Positions 24,089 to 33,122 of a DNA stretch of 64,000 nt are shown here, piece after piece (position 1 is the stretch's first letter; each line of letters begins with the position of its first letter). Source of the stretch: JALZCH01 sp036387135 (GTDB lineage: Bacteria; Acidobacteriota; Blastocatellia; Pyrinomonadales; Pyrinomonadaceae); NCBI GenBank assembly GCA_036387135.1, contig DASVUH010000071.1, forward strand, positions 124,001-188,000, written 5' to 3'. A program made the translations under genes and the position numbers. Below the pieces are notes generated by a model. It did not search any database. It worked only from the letters and a program-made list of their open reading frames with translations, and was not told the DNA's origin.

Positions 24089-25780
24089 TTAATTCCGGGG
24101 CTGCGGTATTGTTGTAGTTGTCGTTTGCTGTTGCGGAACGATTACATTCGGCTGACCCGTCGGTGGCTGAACCTGCGGGGTTGAGGTGTTTGACGGCGGA
24201 TTGCCGAGAGGAACGGGTTGGAGAACAGTATTTGAGCGATTTCCGTCCGGGTCAAGGACGCTGTTGGTAGGGTTGCCGCGGAAATCCGGGCGATAAATGC
24301 GCGGTGTGATAAAGAACAGAATCTCCGCCGTGTTGCGCTGCGTAGCGCGGTTTTTGAACAAATTGCCGAGCAGCGGAATGCTTGCCAAACCGGGCGTTCG
24401 GCTTCTCGATTCGTTTTCGGAGTCGGTCAAAACGCCTCCGACTACAGTCGTTCCGCCATCCGGCACGAGAACTTCGGTTTGCATTCGCTGCGTGTCAATT
24501 CCCGGCGTTCCGCTCAATCCATTGGCGAGCGCGCTGTTCACCGAATTGTTTTCGGCAACTACACGGAGAATAACCGTTCCGGCATCCGTAATCTGCGGCG
24601 TCACGGAAAGACGCAGCGGAACGGAAACGAAAGTTGTCGTAAAGACCGCCAATTGATCTTCGCCGCCTCCGTTGGGCTGAATGGTTGTCACCGGGATTTG
24701 ACTGCCCGATTCGATTTGCGCCGGGCGGTTGTTCAGCGCTGTAACGCGCGGCGTGGCGACGATTCTGGCTTGTCCCTTTGTTTCCGCCAAATTCAAGGCG
24801 GCGGTGATCTGCGCCGTGCCGAATGCGCCGGTCGTTAAAACCAGAGTTCCTGTCGGCGGATTATTAATATTACTGCCGGTCTGACCGGAGATAACACCTC
24901 CACGGTCAAAGGGATTTCTGACGGTTGCACCCAATTGCACACCGATTTCGCGTAAGAAGTTGCGCTGAGCGATAACGATGCGGACTTCGATTTCGACTTG
25001 CGGCTCCGGCTGATCGAGAAATGCGACGAGCTGACGAATCGAATCAATATTTCTTCTCACATCCGTGACAATCAAACGGTTTCCGCGTCCGTCAACTTCG
25101 ATTCCGCCGCGCCGCGAAAGTCGGCGTTTGATAATCGGCATAATCCCGGTATCGGCGCCTCCGCCGGTGACATCGCCGCCGCTGCTGGAGGAAACGCCCT
25201 GACTGGTAGCGCCGCCGGTGAAACCGCCGGTGTCGCCGGCAGCTCCGCCTAAAGTGCCGGAGGCACGCGCGTAATTGAGTTGAATAATCTCGGTGTAAAG
25301 CTGTTCGGTATCGAGTCTCGCGTCTTCGATTTGGCGGCGCACTGCCGTTTCGTCAGCCAGCAATTTGGCGTCGGCAACGCGCAGAATCGAGCCTTGAACA
25401 TCAACTCCCAAGCCGTTCGCACGCAAAATGGCGTCAAGCGCGATGTTCCACGGAACGTCGCTCAGATTGACGGTCACGGGAACTTGTCCGACCGATTTGT
25501 CAATTACGAAGTTCACGCCGTATTGCTCGGTAATGTGATTAAAAATATCTCTGATGTCGGCTTTGACAACGTTCAGATTGATCGCTTCGCCGACAAATCC
25601 GGGCTGACCGTATTGCTGACCTTGCGGGCTTAGCTGTTGCTGCGTTCGCGGCGGCGGAGTTTGCGACGGTCGCGGAGCGGTTGTTTGCTGCGCGTGCGCG
25701 GAAACCGCGGCAAGGGCAATGACGGCGACGGCAAAAGTCGCGCGATTAATTAAGTTTTTAAGGGATTTGAGCAGACTCAT
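24089..25780 (-). CDS. pilQ: Type IV pilus secretin PilQ
   Basis: Forms the outer-membrane ring through which the pilus passes. The 563-residue protein has a signal peptide (cleavage near AHAQQ), a Pro/Gln-rich linker and an N0/STN-like domain ('INLNVVKADIRDIFNHITEQYGVNFVIDKSV', about 68-145). An N1-like domain follows ('EIDGRGNRLIVTDVRRNIDSIRQLVAFLDQPEPQVEIEVRI' region), then the secretin barrel ('ARIVATPRVTALNNRPAQIESG', 'VPDGGTTVVGGVLTD', 'IPLLGNLFKNRATQRNTAEILFFITPRIYR'). A Gly/Thr/Ser-rich insertion (about 185-215) is inside the N-domains. No AMIN domains are seen, making it shorter than proteobacterial PilQ. Confidence 0.95.
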   Translation of the reverse strand: MSLLKSLKNLINRATFAVAVIALAAVSAHAQQTTAPRPSQTPPPRTQQQLSPQGQQYGQPGFVGEAINLNVVKADIRDIFNHITEQYGVNFVIDKSVGQVPVTVNLSDVPWNIALDAILRANGLGVDVQGSILRVADAKLLADETAVRRQIEDARLDTEQLYTEIIQLNYARASGTLGGAAGDTGGFTGGATSQGVSSSSGGDVTGGGADTGIMPIIKRRLSRRGGIEVDGRGNRLIVTDVRRNIDSIRQLVAFLDQPEPQVEIEVRIVIAQRNFLREIGVQLGATVRNPFDRGGVISGQTGSNINNPPTGTLVLTTGAFGTAQITAALNLAETKGQARIVATPRVTALNNRPAQIESGSQIPVTTIQPNGGGEDQLAVFTTTFVSVPLRLSVTPQITDAGTVILRVVAENNSVNSALANGLSGTPGIDTQRMQTEVLVPDGGTTVVGGVLTDSENESRSRTPGLASIPLLGNLFKNRATQRNTAEILFFITPRIYRPDFRGNPTNSVLDPDGNRSNTVLQPVPLGNPPSNTSTPQVQPPTGQPNVIVPQQQTTTTTIPQPRN

Positions 25781-25857
25781 ATTTTACGCCTCCAAAGAAA
25801 TTGCGGCTTTAGGCTTGGATTTTTTTTATTTTTCAAGTGCGAAAGAGTTTGGTGAAA

Positions 25858-26649
25858 TTATTTCGATTTGCGCGGACTCACCTTGCGGACGGGCTTGGTC
25901 GCGGGCGGTTTGTTGGCAGTCGGAGGATTTTTACCCGCTTCGGCAGATCCGGTTCCGTCCGTTTCCGCGCGCGTTTTGTTGTCCGCGGTTAAGACGGGTT
26001 CCTGATTGTTTGCAGAAGCGGCAGCGGCGGGAACCGTGACGGTCGGATTAACTGTGGCGGGCGCGCCTTCCTTGTTTTCGGCTGTTTCGGCGCGCGGAAC
26101 GAGCATATCGTTTATCATCGGCACTTTCAGACCTTTATTTTCCGCCACGGTAAACGTTTTACCATCAGTCATTCGAGTTTCGCGCCGGAAAACAAGGCGA
26201 TTGTCTTCGATGGCGACGAGATAGCCGTCATAGAATTTTTCGCCGGGATAAATCGTGTAAGAAAGTTTGATCGGCACGGCTTCGACCATTGCGGAATATC
26301 CGCGCGGCGTTCGGAAAACGCCGGTCACTTCGACTTCGCTAACGGTCAGAACGGCGGTCGGTTTCGGAGCCGGAAGTCCGAGTTCGGCGGCGCGCATTCT
26401 GAGGATTTTGTAGTTTTCAATGCGCTGCTGAATCGGCGGAGCGGCTACAACAGCCGGCGCTGCTTTTTCCGGTTTCTTGACGGGACTTCCGGGCGATTTC
26501 GACCCGGCTTTTTTCGGGGCGGCGACTACCGGTTTGCGAAATGGGTCGCGCTCCTGCGCTCCCGCCGGATTTGTCGCTCCGATTGCCAGCACGACGGCGG
26601 CGCAGGCTAATCCAAAATTTAACGAACGAATGATGACGGTTTTTCTCAT
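25858..26649 (-). CDS. PilP-like pilus assembly protein
   Basis: A 263-residue exported protein between pilO and pilQ, the position of pilP. The signal peptide ends near AGAQE. 'RDPFRKP' directly follows, a motif typical of PilP, then a Lys/Pro/Ala-rich linker. A small beta domain (about 110-185: 'LTVSEVEVTGVFRTPRGYSAMVEAV', 'YPGEKFYDGYLVAIEDNRLVFRRE') looks like the PilP/GspC homology fold that docks to the secretin. The Pro/Thr/Ala C-terminal tail is probably disordered. No lipobox Cys is seen, unlike classical PilP, which is a lipoprotein. Confidence 0.8.
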   Translation of the reverse strand: MRKTVIIRSLNFGLACAAVVLAIGATNPAGAQERDPFRKPVVAAPKKAGSKSPGSPVKKPEKAAPAVVAAPPIQQRIENYKILRMRAAELGLPAPKPTAVLTVSEVEVTGVFRTPRGYSAMVEAVPIKLSYTIYPGEKFYDGYLVAIEDNRLVFRRETRMTDGKTFTVAENKGLKVPMINDMLVPRAETAENKEGAPATVNPTVTVPAAAASANNQEPVLTADNKTRAETDGTGSAEAGKNPPTANKPPATKPVRKVSPRKSK

Positions 26650-26709
26650 AACTTTAAATCAATGCGCTGCGGCGCACCGGCTGATGATGAATGGGACAAA
26701 TTATGGAAT

Positions 26710-27402
26710 TTACTTTGTGGAGTTTGAAGGCGAAACCATATTTGCAGGCGTTGCGCCCGGAGCGGCTGCTCCGTTTGCGGGCGGCGCTACTGCACCGGGC
26801 GCTCCGGCTTTGGCGGCTTCGGTCAACTGCTGCTGCTTCATAACACTTTCCGGCGTGGCGTAATAAGCCGTGAGCAAAAATTGTGAATCAATAGTTTTGT
26901 CGCCAGCTTGTTTCGGACGCTGCGTGATGCGGAAATCGCTGATCGAAACGATTCGCGGCAGCCGCGCCATTTGCGCGTAAAAGGCTCGCAAATTCTGGAA
27001 AGTGCTGGAAACTTCGACTTCGACCGGCTTTGAAGTGATAAAGCCTTGCGGCGAATCATCTTTCGGCGAGAACCGCAGAAGCGTCAAACGACTGCCGCGC
27101 GCCGTGTCCAGCAAACCTTGTAAAACATTCGTGATTTCGCGCTCTTCCGGCAGCAGGACTTTTAACTCTTCATACTCGGCGTCTTTCGCCTGAGCGAGCG
27201 CGCGAAATTCTTCGATTCGCTGCGTGGCGATACGCGCCGCTTCGTTCTTTTGCTTGAGGGCGTTCGCCTGATCTTCGATTTGAGTGGTTTCCTCACGAAT
27301 CGGGCTGGTCACCATATACCAAAACGCGGCGTAAAACATCACTGCGAGAGTCACCAGAACGGCTATTTGCCAGTGAATCGCTAAATTCTTCAACTTTTCC
27401 AT
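26710..27402 (-). CDS. pilO: Type IV pilus inner-membrane platform protein PilO
   Basis: Bitopic inner-membrane protein (about 15-35 membrane segment) with a periplasmic coiled coil ('ETTQIEDQANALKQKNEAARIATQRIEEFRALAQ') and a ferredoxin-like domain ('GSRLTLLRFSPKDDSPQGF' through 'LPRIVSISDFRITQRPKQ'). It partners PilN and PilP in the alignment complex linking the motor to the secretin. The 230-residue length includes a Pro/Ala-rich tail. It is downstream of pilN across a 123-base repeat-filled gap and upstream of the PilP-like gene. Confidence 0.92.
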   Translation of the reverse strand: MEKLKNLAIHWQIAVLVTLAVMFYAAFWYMVTSPIREETTQIEDQANALKQKNEAARIATQRIEEFRALAQAKDAEYEELKVLLPEEREITNVLQGLLDTARGSRLTLLRFSPKDDSPQGFITSKPVEVEVSSTFQNLRAFYAQMARLPRIVSISDFRITQRPKQAGDKTIDSQFLLTAYYATPESVMKQQQLTEAAKAGAPGAVAPPANGAAAPGATPANMVSPSNSTK

Positions 27403-27413
27403 AATTCTTTTGT

Positions 27414-27525
27414 AAGTCGAGAGTCGAGAGTCGAGTGAGTCTCGCGGGTCAACTCGAATTTTATTTTGATTGGAATTTCTTTTGACTTGCCAGACTCGCT
27501 GGACTTGCTAAACTCGCCAGACTTT
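27414..27525. repeat. Tandem and dispersed GAGTCGA / GACTTGC repeats between pilN and pilO
   Basis: The segment holds AGTCGAGAGTCGAGAGTCGA (27415-27434), then repeated CCAGACTCGC / GGACTTGC / AACTCGCCAGACT units (27484-27521). It is non-coding and fills an otherwise tight operon gap. Confidence 0.7.
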
Positions 27526-28248
27526 TTAATTTTTTGCCGTTTGCGGCGGGTTTGCGGGTGCGGCATTGTTGCTGGCAGTTTGCGGGCTGCCGCCGTTCGG
27601 CAGTTCGGAAGGTTTTGCAGCTTTCGACGGCGTGTAAGCGCAGCGAATCGTGAAGTTAATAGTTTCCGGCTTTTTATCGGGAGCAGGAGCGCCTGAATTA
27701 TCGGCAATTTGCGTTGCTGCGACTTCTTTGCGCTGCGTTTCGATGTTCAGATTCGTGAACAAACCGGACGAAAATTCGAGACTGCGACCGAAATTCGTGA
27801 CGACGTATTCATCCGGCGAATTGCCTTTGATGGTCAGCATATCGCCTTTTTGCTCGACCGATTCGAGAAACAACCCCGGCGCACTGATGATTCGCTCGCG
27901 CAGAGCTTCCAGCACGGCGCTCGGTCCGGCTTGGCTGGCGCGCAGATTTTTGATGGCGGTGATGCGGTCGTCAATGTCTTTGATTCTCTTTTTCAGATCG
28001 TCCTGCTCTTTCATCACCGCTTCCATTTGTTTGGCAATCGCCTGCTGGTTGGCAAGCTCTTCTTCGGCTGAAGCCTTTGCCGACGTAGCCGTCATATAAT
28101 CCAAACCGACGCCGAGAACAAGCAAACCGGCGACGATTCCGGCGAGCAGCCCGAATCTTGTTCCGGCGCTGGCGATTTTCTTTTCAACGATGACCGCCGG
28201 GTTCGTCGGTTTATCCGTAATTGATTCGAGAAGATTTATTCTGATCAT
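27526..28248 (-). CDS. pilN: Type IV pilus inner-membrane protein PilN
   Basis: Begins MIRINLLES, the short cytoplasmic peptide that binds PilM. A membrane segment (about 30-52) is followed by a coiled coil ('EEELANQQAIAKQMEAVMKEQDDLKKRIKDIDDRI') and a periplasmic domain. The 240 residues end in an Ala/Pro/Asn-rich tail longer than usual. It overlaps pilM by 4 bases, indicating coupling. The MIRINLL start, order and topology make the call secure. Confidence 0.93.
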   Translation of the reverse strand: MIRINLLESITDKPTNPAVIVEKKIASAGTRFGLLAGIVAGLLVLGVGLDYMTATSAKASAEEELANQQAIAKQMEAVMKEQDDLKKRIKDIDDRITAIKNLRASQAGPSAVLEALRERIISAPGLFLESVEQKGDMLTIKGNSPDEYVVTNFGRSLEFSSGLFTNLNIETQRKEVAATQIADNSGAPAPDKKPETINFTIRCAYTPSKAAKPSELPNGGSPQTASNNAAPANPPQTAKN

Positions 28249-29303
28249 CTGAGTTCGACTCCTCTCAAAGCCAAGCCGACGGCGACCGCCATTTCCGGCA
28301 TAATTTCATTTAAATAATCGGGATCGAATTTGCGCGTATCAACTTGAATACGTTGAAACGGATTAAGAATTTCGACCGGAACTTCGAGCTTGGCGGAAAG
28401 CTCTTTCGGGAGATTCGTCATTTTTGAACCGCCGCCGCAAAGCAGAATTTTTTCCACTTCCGTTCCGCCGTCTTCGCACGTGGCGCGATAGAAATCGAAA
28501 GTTTTTTGAATTTCGAGCGCGATCAATTCCATCACGTTATCCATTAACGGCTCGATTGATTTTTCTTCGGTTTCGCCGCCTTGCGCCGGTATTCCGCGCT
28601 TGACGGCTTCGGCTTGCTGAAAGCTGATGCCGAGACCGCGCTGCAAAACGTCGGTAAACTGGCTGCCGCCGGTCGTGATGTCGCGCGTGAAAAGCGAGCG
28701 AGTGCCGCGCACGATGTTAACGTTCATCGTCGAAGCGCCGATGTTTAAGAGCACAACGGTTTCGTTTTCGTTCGGCTCGTAGTTAACTTCGTAACAATTT
28801 TGGAGCGCGAAAGTGTCAACATCAACTACGACGGGGTGTTTTCCGGCAAGCTGCACGGCTTGTTTCAAATTATCAATCCGCTCGCGTTTGCAGGCGGCGA
28901 TTAAAACTTGGATTGCGTCCGCCGTTTCGCCCGTGACGTGAAAATCGAGGCTGACATCCGCTAGATCATAAGGAATATGTTCTTCGGCATGCCAGTCAAT
29001 TGATTCTTCGAGTTCTTCCCGGCTCATCGGCGGAACGGCGATGTTTTTCAAAATCACCGAGTGCCCGCTAACGCCCGTGACAACACGGTCGGATTTGATT
29101 TGATGGTCTTTGAAAATGCCTGTTATGGCTTCGGAAACTGCATTCAGTTCCATAATCTGACCGTCAACAATCGTTTCGGGCGGTAAATTTTCATAACCGA
29201 GACTGGTCAAGCTCAAGCTCCCGATTTTGCCGTCAAGCTCGACGGCTTTAATAGAGCTAGAGCCGATGTCCAATCCGGCGACACCTTTTTTCTTGCCGAA
29301 CAT
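28245..29303 (-). CDS. pilM: Type IV pilus assembly ATPase-fold protein PilM
   Basis: Cytoplasmic actin-like protein that binds the PilN N-terminus. Its 352 residues start 'MFGKKKGVAGLDIGSSSIKAVEL' with the phosphate-1 motif, and show 'TVVLLNIGASTMNVNIV', 'TRDITTGGSQFTDVLQRGLGISFQQAEAVKRG' and 'KILLCGGGSKMTNLP', all typical of PilM. It is first in the pilMNOPQ operon, preceded by an AAGGAG ribosome site and a good promoter. Confidence 0.96.
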   Translation of the reverse strand: MFGKKKGVAGLDIGSSSIKAVELDGKIGSLSLTSLGYENLPPETIVDGQIMELNAVSEAITGIFKDHQIKSDRVVTGVSGHSVILKNIAVPPMSREELEESIDWHAEEHIPYDLADVSLDFHVTGETADAIQVLIAACKRERIDNLKQAVQLAGKHPVVVDVDTFALQNCYEVNYEPNENETVVLLNIGASTMNVNIVRGTRSLFTRDITTGGSQFTDVLQRGLGISFQQAEAVKRGIPAQGGETEEKSIEPLMDNVMELIALEIQKTFDFYRATCEDGGTEVEKILLCGGGSKMTNLPKELSAKLEVPVEILNPFQRIQVDTRKFDPDYLNEIMPEMAVAVGLALRGVELR

Positions 29304-29399
29304 TTATTGCTCCTTGTGGTTTTTGCTAGATCAAATTTGTTGGCTTGCTTTGAAGAACAAATTCAGGACAACGTGAGGCTGGTTTTCGTTGCCAAAAAC

Positions 29400-29429
29400 A
29401 AATTACCTTACTGCGGAAAGAAGTGTCAA
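29400..29429 (-). promoter_or_regulatory. Promoter of the pilMNOPQ operon
   Basis: On the minus strand: TTGACA (29429-29424), an 18-base spacer and TAATTT (29405-29400). This gives a leader of about 90 bases before pilM. Nothing else is recognised between 29304 and 29558. Confidence 0.65.
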
Positions 29430-29558
29430 CAAGTTTTTACATCTTTTTGATATGTTTTTCACCGAGACGAACAAATATTCAATCAAATTGAACGACAGTT
29501 AAATAAATCCAATTATTTTCAGTTTAAAGATTTATCAAGCGGGTTTTGACATTTGATT

Positions 29559-30065
29559 TTAATAATCAGCGATCTGATTTTTTTGTATTTTTTCCCAATA
29601 ACCGACATCAATCCATCGCCTGTGTTTAAATCCGATTTCGCGGAAATGTGCGACTTTTTCAAAACCGAATTTTTCATGCAGACGGATGCTGGCGTCATTT
29701 GGCAAAGCGATTCCGGCAACGATGGCACGAATCGGTTTTGCTTTTAACTCGGCAAACAGATTTTCGTACAAAATCGTGCCGATGCCCTTTCCGTTGATTC
29801 CGTTTTTGATGTAAACCGAAACTTCAACCGAATGCCGATAGCCCGCGCGGGTTTTGTAACGCGAGGCGTAGGCGTAACCGATGATTTCGCCGTTTTCTTC
29901 GCCAACGAGAAACGGGTAATTTTCGAGAATTTCGGAAACGCGCCGCCGCATTTCCGATTCGTTTACCGTTTCGGTTTCAAAAGTAGAATGCGAGCTTTCG
30001 ACGTAAAAGTTATAAATTGCGGCAATCGCGGCGGCATCTTCCAAATTTGCCGTTCTAATTTTCAT
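29559..30065 (-). CDS. GNAT-family N-acetyltransferase (phosphinothricin/MnaT-like)
   Basis: A 168-residue acetyl-CoA-dependent acetyltransferase. The acetyl-CoA pyrophosphate-binding motif is 'GINGKGIGTILYENL'. 'FYVESSHSTFETE', 'NYPFLVGEENGEIIGYAYASRYKTRAGYRHSVEVSVYI' and 'IRLHEKFGFEKVAHFREIGFK' match the Pat/Bar/MnaT subgroup, which acetylates methionine sulfone, sulfoximine or phosphinothricin. The natural substrate here is unknown. It overlaps the end of the acyl-CoA dehydrogenase gene by 11 bases and is likely co-transcribed with it. Confidence 0.88.
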   Translation of the reverse strand: MKIRTANLEDAAAIAAIYNFYVESSHSTFETETVNESEMRRRVSEILENYPFLVGEENGEIIGYAYASRYKTRAGYRHSVEVSVYIKNGINGKGIGTILYENLFAELKAKPIRAIVAGIALPNDASIRLHEKFGFEKVAHFREIGFKHRRWIDVGYWEKIQKNQIADY

Positions 30066-31260
30066 ACTTTTTCAGCTCGTTTTTGGCGACTGATTCGAGA
30101 TGAACTTCATCGGGTCCATCGGCGATTCTCAATGCGCGCGCTTCCGCCCAATATTTGGCGAGCGGGAAATCCGGCGAAACCCCTGCGCCGCCGAATGTTT
30201 GAATCGCGCGGTCAACAATTTTCAATGCCGCGTTCGGAGCGACTGCTTTGATCATCGCAATCTCGCTCCGCGCCGCTTTGTTTCCCGCCGCATCCATTTT
30301 CCAGGCGGCTTTTAAAACCAGCAGACGCGCTTGTTCAAGCTCGATTCTGGCTTCGGCAATCCAATTTCTGATTGTTCCGTGTTCGGCTAAAGTTTTACCG
30401 AAAGCGGTTCGCGTTTTCGCCCGTCGGCACATCAATTCCAGAGCGCGTTCAGCCAAACCAATCAAACGCATACAATGATGAATGCGTCCCGGACCGAGCC
30501 GACCTTGCGCGATTTCAAAACCGCGTCCTTCGCCGAGCAGCAGATTTTCTTTCGGTATGCGGACGTTTTCAAAAGTGATTTCGGCGTGTCCATGAGGCGC
30601 ATCGTCGTAACCGAAAACGGTTAAAAGTCTTTCGATGCGGACGCCTTCAGCATCGAGCGGAACGAGAATCATTGACTGCTGCAAATGTTTCGGGGCGGTT
30701 TCGTCGGTTTTGCCCATAAAAATCGCCAGCTTGCACCGGACATCGCCCGCCCCGGTCGTCCACCATTTTCTGCCGTTGACGACATAATCATCGCCGTCCG
30801 GCTTGATTAAGCTTTTGATGTTAGTGGCATCAGAGGATGCTACATCGGGTTCTGTCATCGCAAAACACGAGCGGATTTCGCCGTTGAGCAAAGGGTTGAG
30901 CCAAGTTTCCTGCTGCCGGGAAGTTCCGTATTTCGCCAGCACTTCCATATTTCCGGTGTCGGGCGCGGAGCAGTTGAAAACTTCCGACGACCAGAAAACT
31001 CTGCCCATCATTTCGGCGAGCGGCGCGTATTCGAGATTCGTCAGACCCGCGCCGAATCGCTCGTCGGGCAAAAACAAATTCCAGAGATTTTCAGCTCTAG
31101 CCTTTTCCTTTAATTCTTCAATCAAAGGCAAAATTTTCCAGCGCTCGCCCTCGGCGACTTGTTTTTGATATTCGGCTTCGTTCGGATAAATGTTTTCCTC
31201 GAAAAATCGTTCGAGCCGGTTTTGCAGTTCGCGTGTTTTTTGTGAATAATCGAAATCCAT
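30055..31260 (-). CDS. Acyl-CoA dehydrogenase (ACAD10/11-like)
   Basis: A 401-residue FAD-dependent dehydrogenase; start 'MDFDYSQKTRELQNRLERFFEENIYP' at 31260 (the upstream frame is unsupported). The middle region carries 'CFAMTEPDVASSDATNIK', 'YVVNGRKWWTTGA' and 'LGPGRIHHCMRLIGLAERALELMCRRA', and the C-terminus 'IQTFGGAGVSPDFPLAKYWAEARALRIADGPDEVHLESVA', all ACAD signatures of the ACAD10/11 and related bacterial group. It is divergently transcribed from an APH-family kinase 59 bases away. In animal ACAD10/11 an APH domain and an ACAD domain are fused, so the two genes may act together. Confidence 0.92.
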   Translation of the reverse strand: MDFDYSQKTRELQNRLERFFEENIYPNEAEYQKQVAEGERWKILPLIEELKEKARAENLWNLFLPDERFGAGLTNLEYAPLAEMMGRVFWSSEVFNCSAPDTGNMEVLAKYGTSRQQETWLNPLLNGEIRSCFAMTEPDVASSDATNIKSLIKPDGDDYVVNGRKWWTTGAGDVRCKLAIFMGKTDETAPKHLQQSMILVPLDAEGVRIERLLTVFGYDDAPHGHAEITFENVRIPKENLLLGEGRGFEIAQGRLGPGRIHHCMRLIGLAERALELMCRRAKTRTAFGKTLAEHGTIRNWIAEARIELEQARLLVLKAAWKMDAAGNKAARSEIAMIKAVAPNAALKIVDRAIQTFGGAGVSPDFPLAKYWAEARALRIADGPDEVHLESVAKNELKKYEN

Positions 31261-31319
31261 TGCGCCGACATTTTGGCAAATACAAGCGAAAAAATAAACC
31301 CGGCGAAAAGAAATCTGTG

Positions 31320-32381
31320 ATGAGCGGCGAAACAAAAACAGTCCGGCAGGGCGAGGAATTAAACGAAGCGAATCTTTCCGAGTTTTTGCGCGAGCAATTA
31401 AATTTAACGAGCGCGGAAATCGAAATCCGCCAATTTCCCGCCGGCAGTTCGAATCTGACTTATCTGGTCAAAATAGGCGCGGAAGAATTCGTTTTGCGCC
31501 GCCCGCCGTTCGGCAATCAGGTCAAAACCGCGCACGATATGAGCCGCGAGTTTCGCGTTTTGGAAAAACTGTCGAAAATTTATCAGCCCGCGCCTCGACC
31601 GCTTCTTTTCTGTCAGGACGAATCAATCGTCGGCTCGGAATTTTATTTGATGGAAAGAAAACGCGGCGTCATTTTACGCGGTTCGGTGCCTGATTCAGTG
31701 CAAAACTCGCCCGAATTGCAAAAAGCCGTTTGCGAAAGCTTTATTGATAATTTAGCCCGGCTTCATAATCTCGATTACAAACAGGCAGGACTCGGCGATT
31801 TCGGAAAACCCGAAGGCTATGTCGAAAGACAAACAGCGGGCTGGATTGAGCGCTATTTTCGCGCCAAAACCGATGAATGCTCGGAGATCGAACGGACAAT
31901 CGAATGGCTGCGGGCTAATATTTCCGCCGCTTCAAATCGCGCAGCTCTCGTCCACAACGATTACAAATTCGACAACGTGATGCAGAATCCCGATGATTTA
32001 ACTCAAATCATCGGCGTGCTTGATTGGGAAATGGCGACGGTAGGCGAGCCTTTAATGGATTTGGGAACGACGCTCGGTTATTGGATGGACAAAAGCGCGC
32101 CCGAATTTATGCTTTCCCAGCCGTTTAATCCCAGAATTTTAATGGAAAATTTCTCGCGCCGCGCGCTTGCCGAACGCTACGCCGAAAAAACGGGAGCCGA
32201 TATTTCCAATCTGCTTTTTTATTACGTTTTCGGCACGTTTAAAATCGCTGTTATCGCGCAGCAGATTTATCTTCGTTACGTGCGCGGCTTTACCAAAGAC
32301 AAACGCTTCGCCGTTTTTAATCAGTCAGTTGCCGCTCTCGGCGAGATTGCTGTGCGCGCAATTGAGATGAGAGAAATTTAA
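31320..32381 (+). CDS. Aminoglycoside phosphotransferase-family kinase (ACAD10/11 APH-like)
   Basis: A protein-kinase-like small-molecule kinase of 353 residues from ATG 31320. It has 'QFPAGSSNLTYLVKIGAEEFVLRRPP' (nucleotide loop), the catalytic loop 'ALVHNDYKFDNVM' and the metal-binding 'GVLDWEMATVGEPLMDLGTTLGYWMD'. These match the APH domain of ACAD10/11 and bacterial hydroxyacyl-CoA kinases such as the levulinate-pathway enzyme LvaA, rather than antibiotic-resistance kinases. Neighbouring ACAD gene and this kinase could phosphorylate a 4-hydroxyacyl-CoA and remove the phosphate to give an enoyl-CoA (inference). Its stop is 1 base from that of the convergent gene. Confidence 0.9.
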   Translation: MSGETKTVRQGEELNEANLSEFLREQLNLTSAEIEIRQFPAGSSNLTYLVKIGAEEFVLRRPPFGNQVKTAHDMSREFRVLEKLSKIYQPAPRPLLFCQDESIVGSEFYLMERKRGVILRGSVPDSVQNSPELQKAVCESFIDNLARLHNLDYKQAGLGDFGKPEGYVERQTAGWIERYFRAKTDECSEIERTIEWLRANISAASNRAALVHNDYKFDNVMQNPDDLTQIIGVLDWEMATVGEPLMDLGTTLGYWMDKSAPEFMLSQPFNPRILMENFSRRALAERYAEKTGADISNLLFYYVFGTFKIAVIAQQIYLRYVRGFTKDKRFAVFNQSVAALGEIAVRAIEMREI

Positions 32382-32382
32382 T

Positions 32383-33075
32383 TCAATCCGCGGCGAGAAA
32401 ATTTACTCGACAACGTTCAAATAAGAGCAAAAATCCGACAACAAAAAAAATCAAAAGCTGGATTCCGAATGCACCTGAAATGTATTTCAAATTTGGTTCT
32501 ATATTATGCGAACCAAGCCATGAAAACGCGACTAAACCAGTTCCTACCAGCGAAGCAAAAGCCATTAGCACGAACACAATTCCCCATATATCGTACCGCA
32601 TAAAAATTAACGAAGCGATGCCGGTTGCGGCAAAAATCGCCAGCCATTTAAAACGTTCCGCCCAAACAACAAACGGAGAATTTACGACGTCGCCCGATTC
32701 GAAATACAAAAGGTAATTTTCAAACCAATCGCTCGCCGCAGCGATAACCGCGACGGCGATTAAAAATGTCGCCGCCATCCGAGCGCCTGGGGCGTTTTTA
32801 GCGCCGAGCAAAAAACTCGTCGCAATCAACAACCCAGTATAAAGCGGCACTAGCGCCAAGCTGTCCCAAAGCAGAAATCGCTTTTTAGCATCGCGCACCC
32901 GATTGATTTCTTCAACCGTTGACTTTTCCACCTTAGAAGCCGCATTCATCAACGGCTCAATTGCCTTATTTAGCGGCATGAATACAACCAAAATTAACAC
33001 TGCAATAAAAGTAAAGAAAATAACCAATGCCGAGGCAAGATAAAATAACTCCTTATCAGCCAAATTCATTTTCAT
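32383..33075 (-). CDS. Multi-pass membrane protein, unknown function (patatin-associated)
   Basis: A 230-residue protein with about six hydrophobic segments (near 10-34, 70-90, 100-118, 140-158, 162-184 and 200-222) and a charged cytoplasmic stretch after the first ('ASKVEKSTVEEINRVRDAKKR'). I recognise no family. It lies 47 bases downstream of the large patatin-like gene on the same strand, so they probably share a transcript. Codon choice looks more AT-rich than in the surrounding housekeeping genes by eye. Confidence 0.7.
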   Translation of the reverse strand: MKMNLADKELFYLASALVIFFTFIAVLILVVFMPLNKAIEPLMNAASKVEKSTVEEINRVRDAKKRFLLWDSLALVPLYTGLLIATSFLLGAKNAPGARMAATFLIAVAVIAAASDWFENYLLYFESGDVVNSPFVVWAERFKWLAIFAATGIASLIFMRYDIWGIVFVLMAFASLVGTGLVAFSWLGSHNIEPNLKYISGAFGIQLLIFFVVGFLLLFERCRVNFLAAD

Positions 33076-33122
33076 AGCAGCAAATCCTTTTCAATCTCCT
33101 TTCGGCTAACCATAACGAGTTT

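Noticed and set aside
31320..32381. Aminoglycoside resistance kinase
   Set aside because: Motifs and the neighbouring acyl-CoA dehydrogenase fit the ACAD10/11-like small-molecule kinase group better than resistance enzymes.
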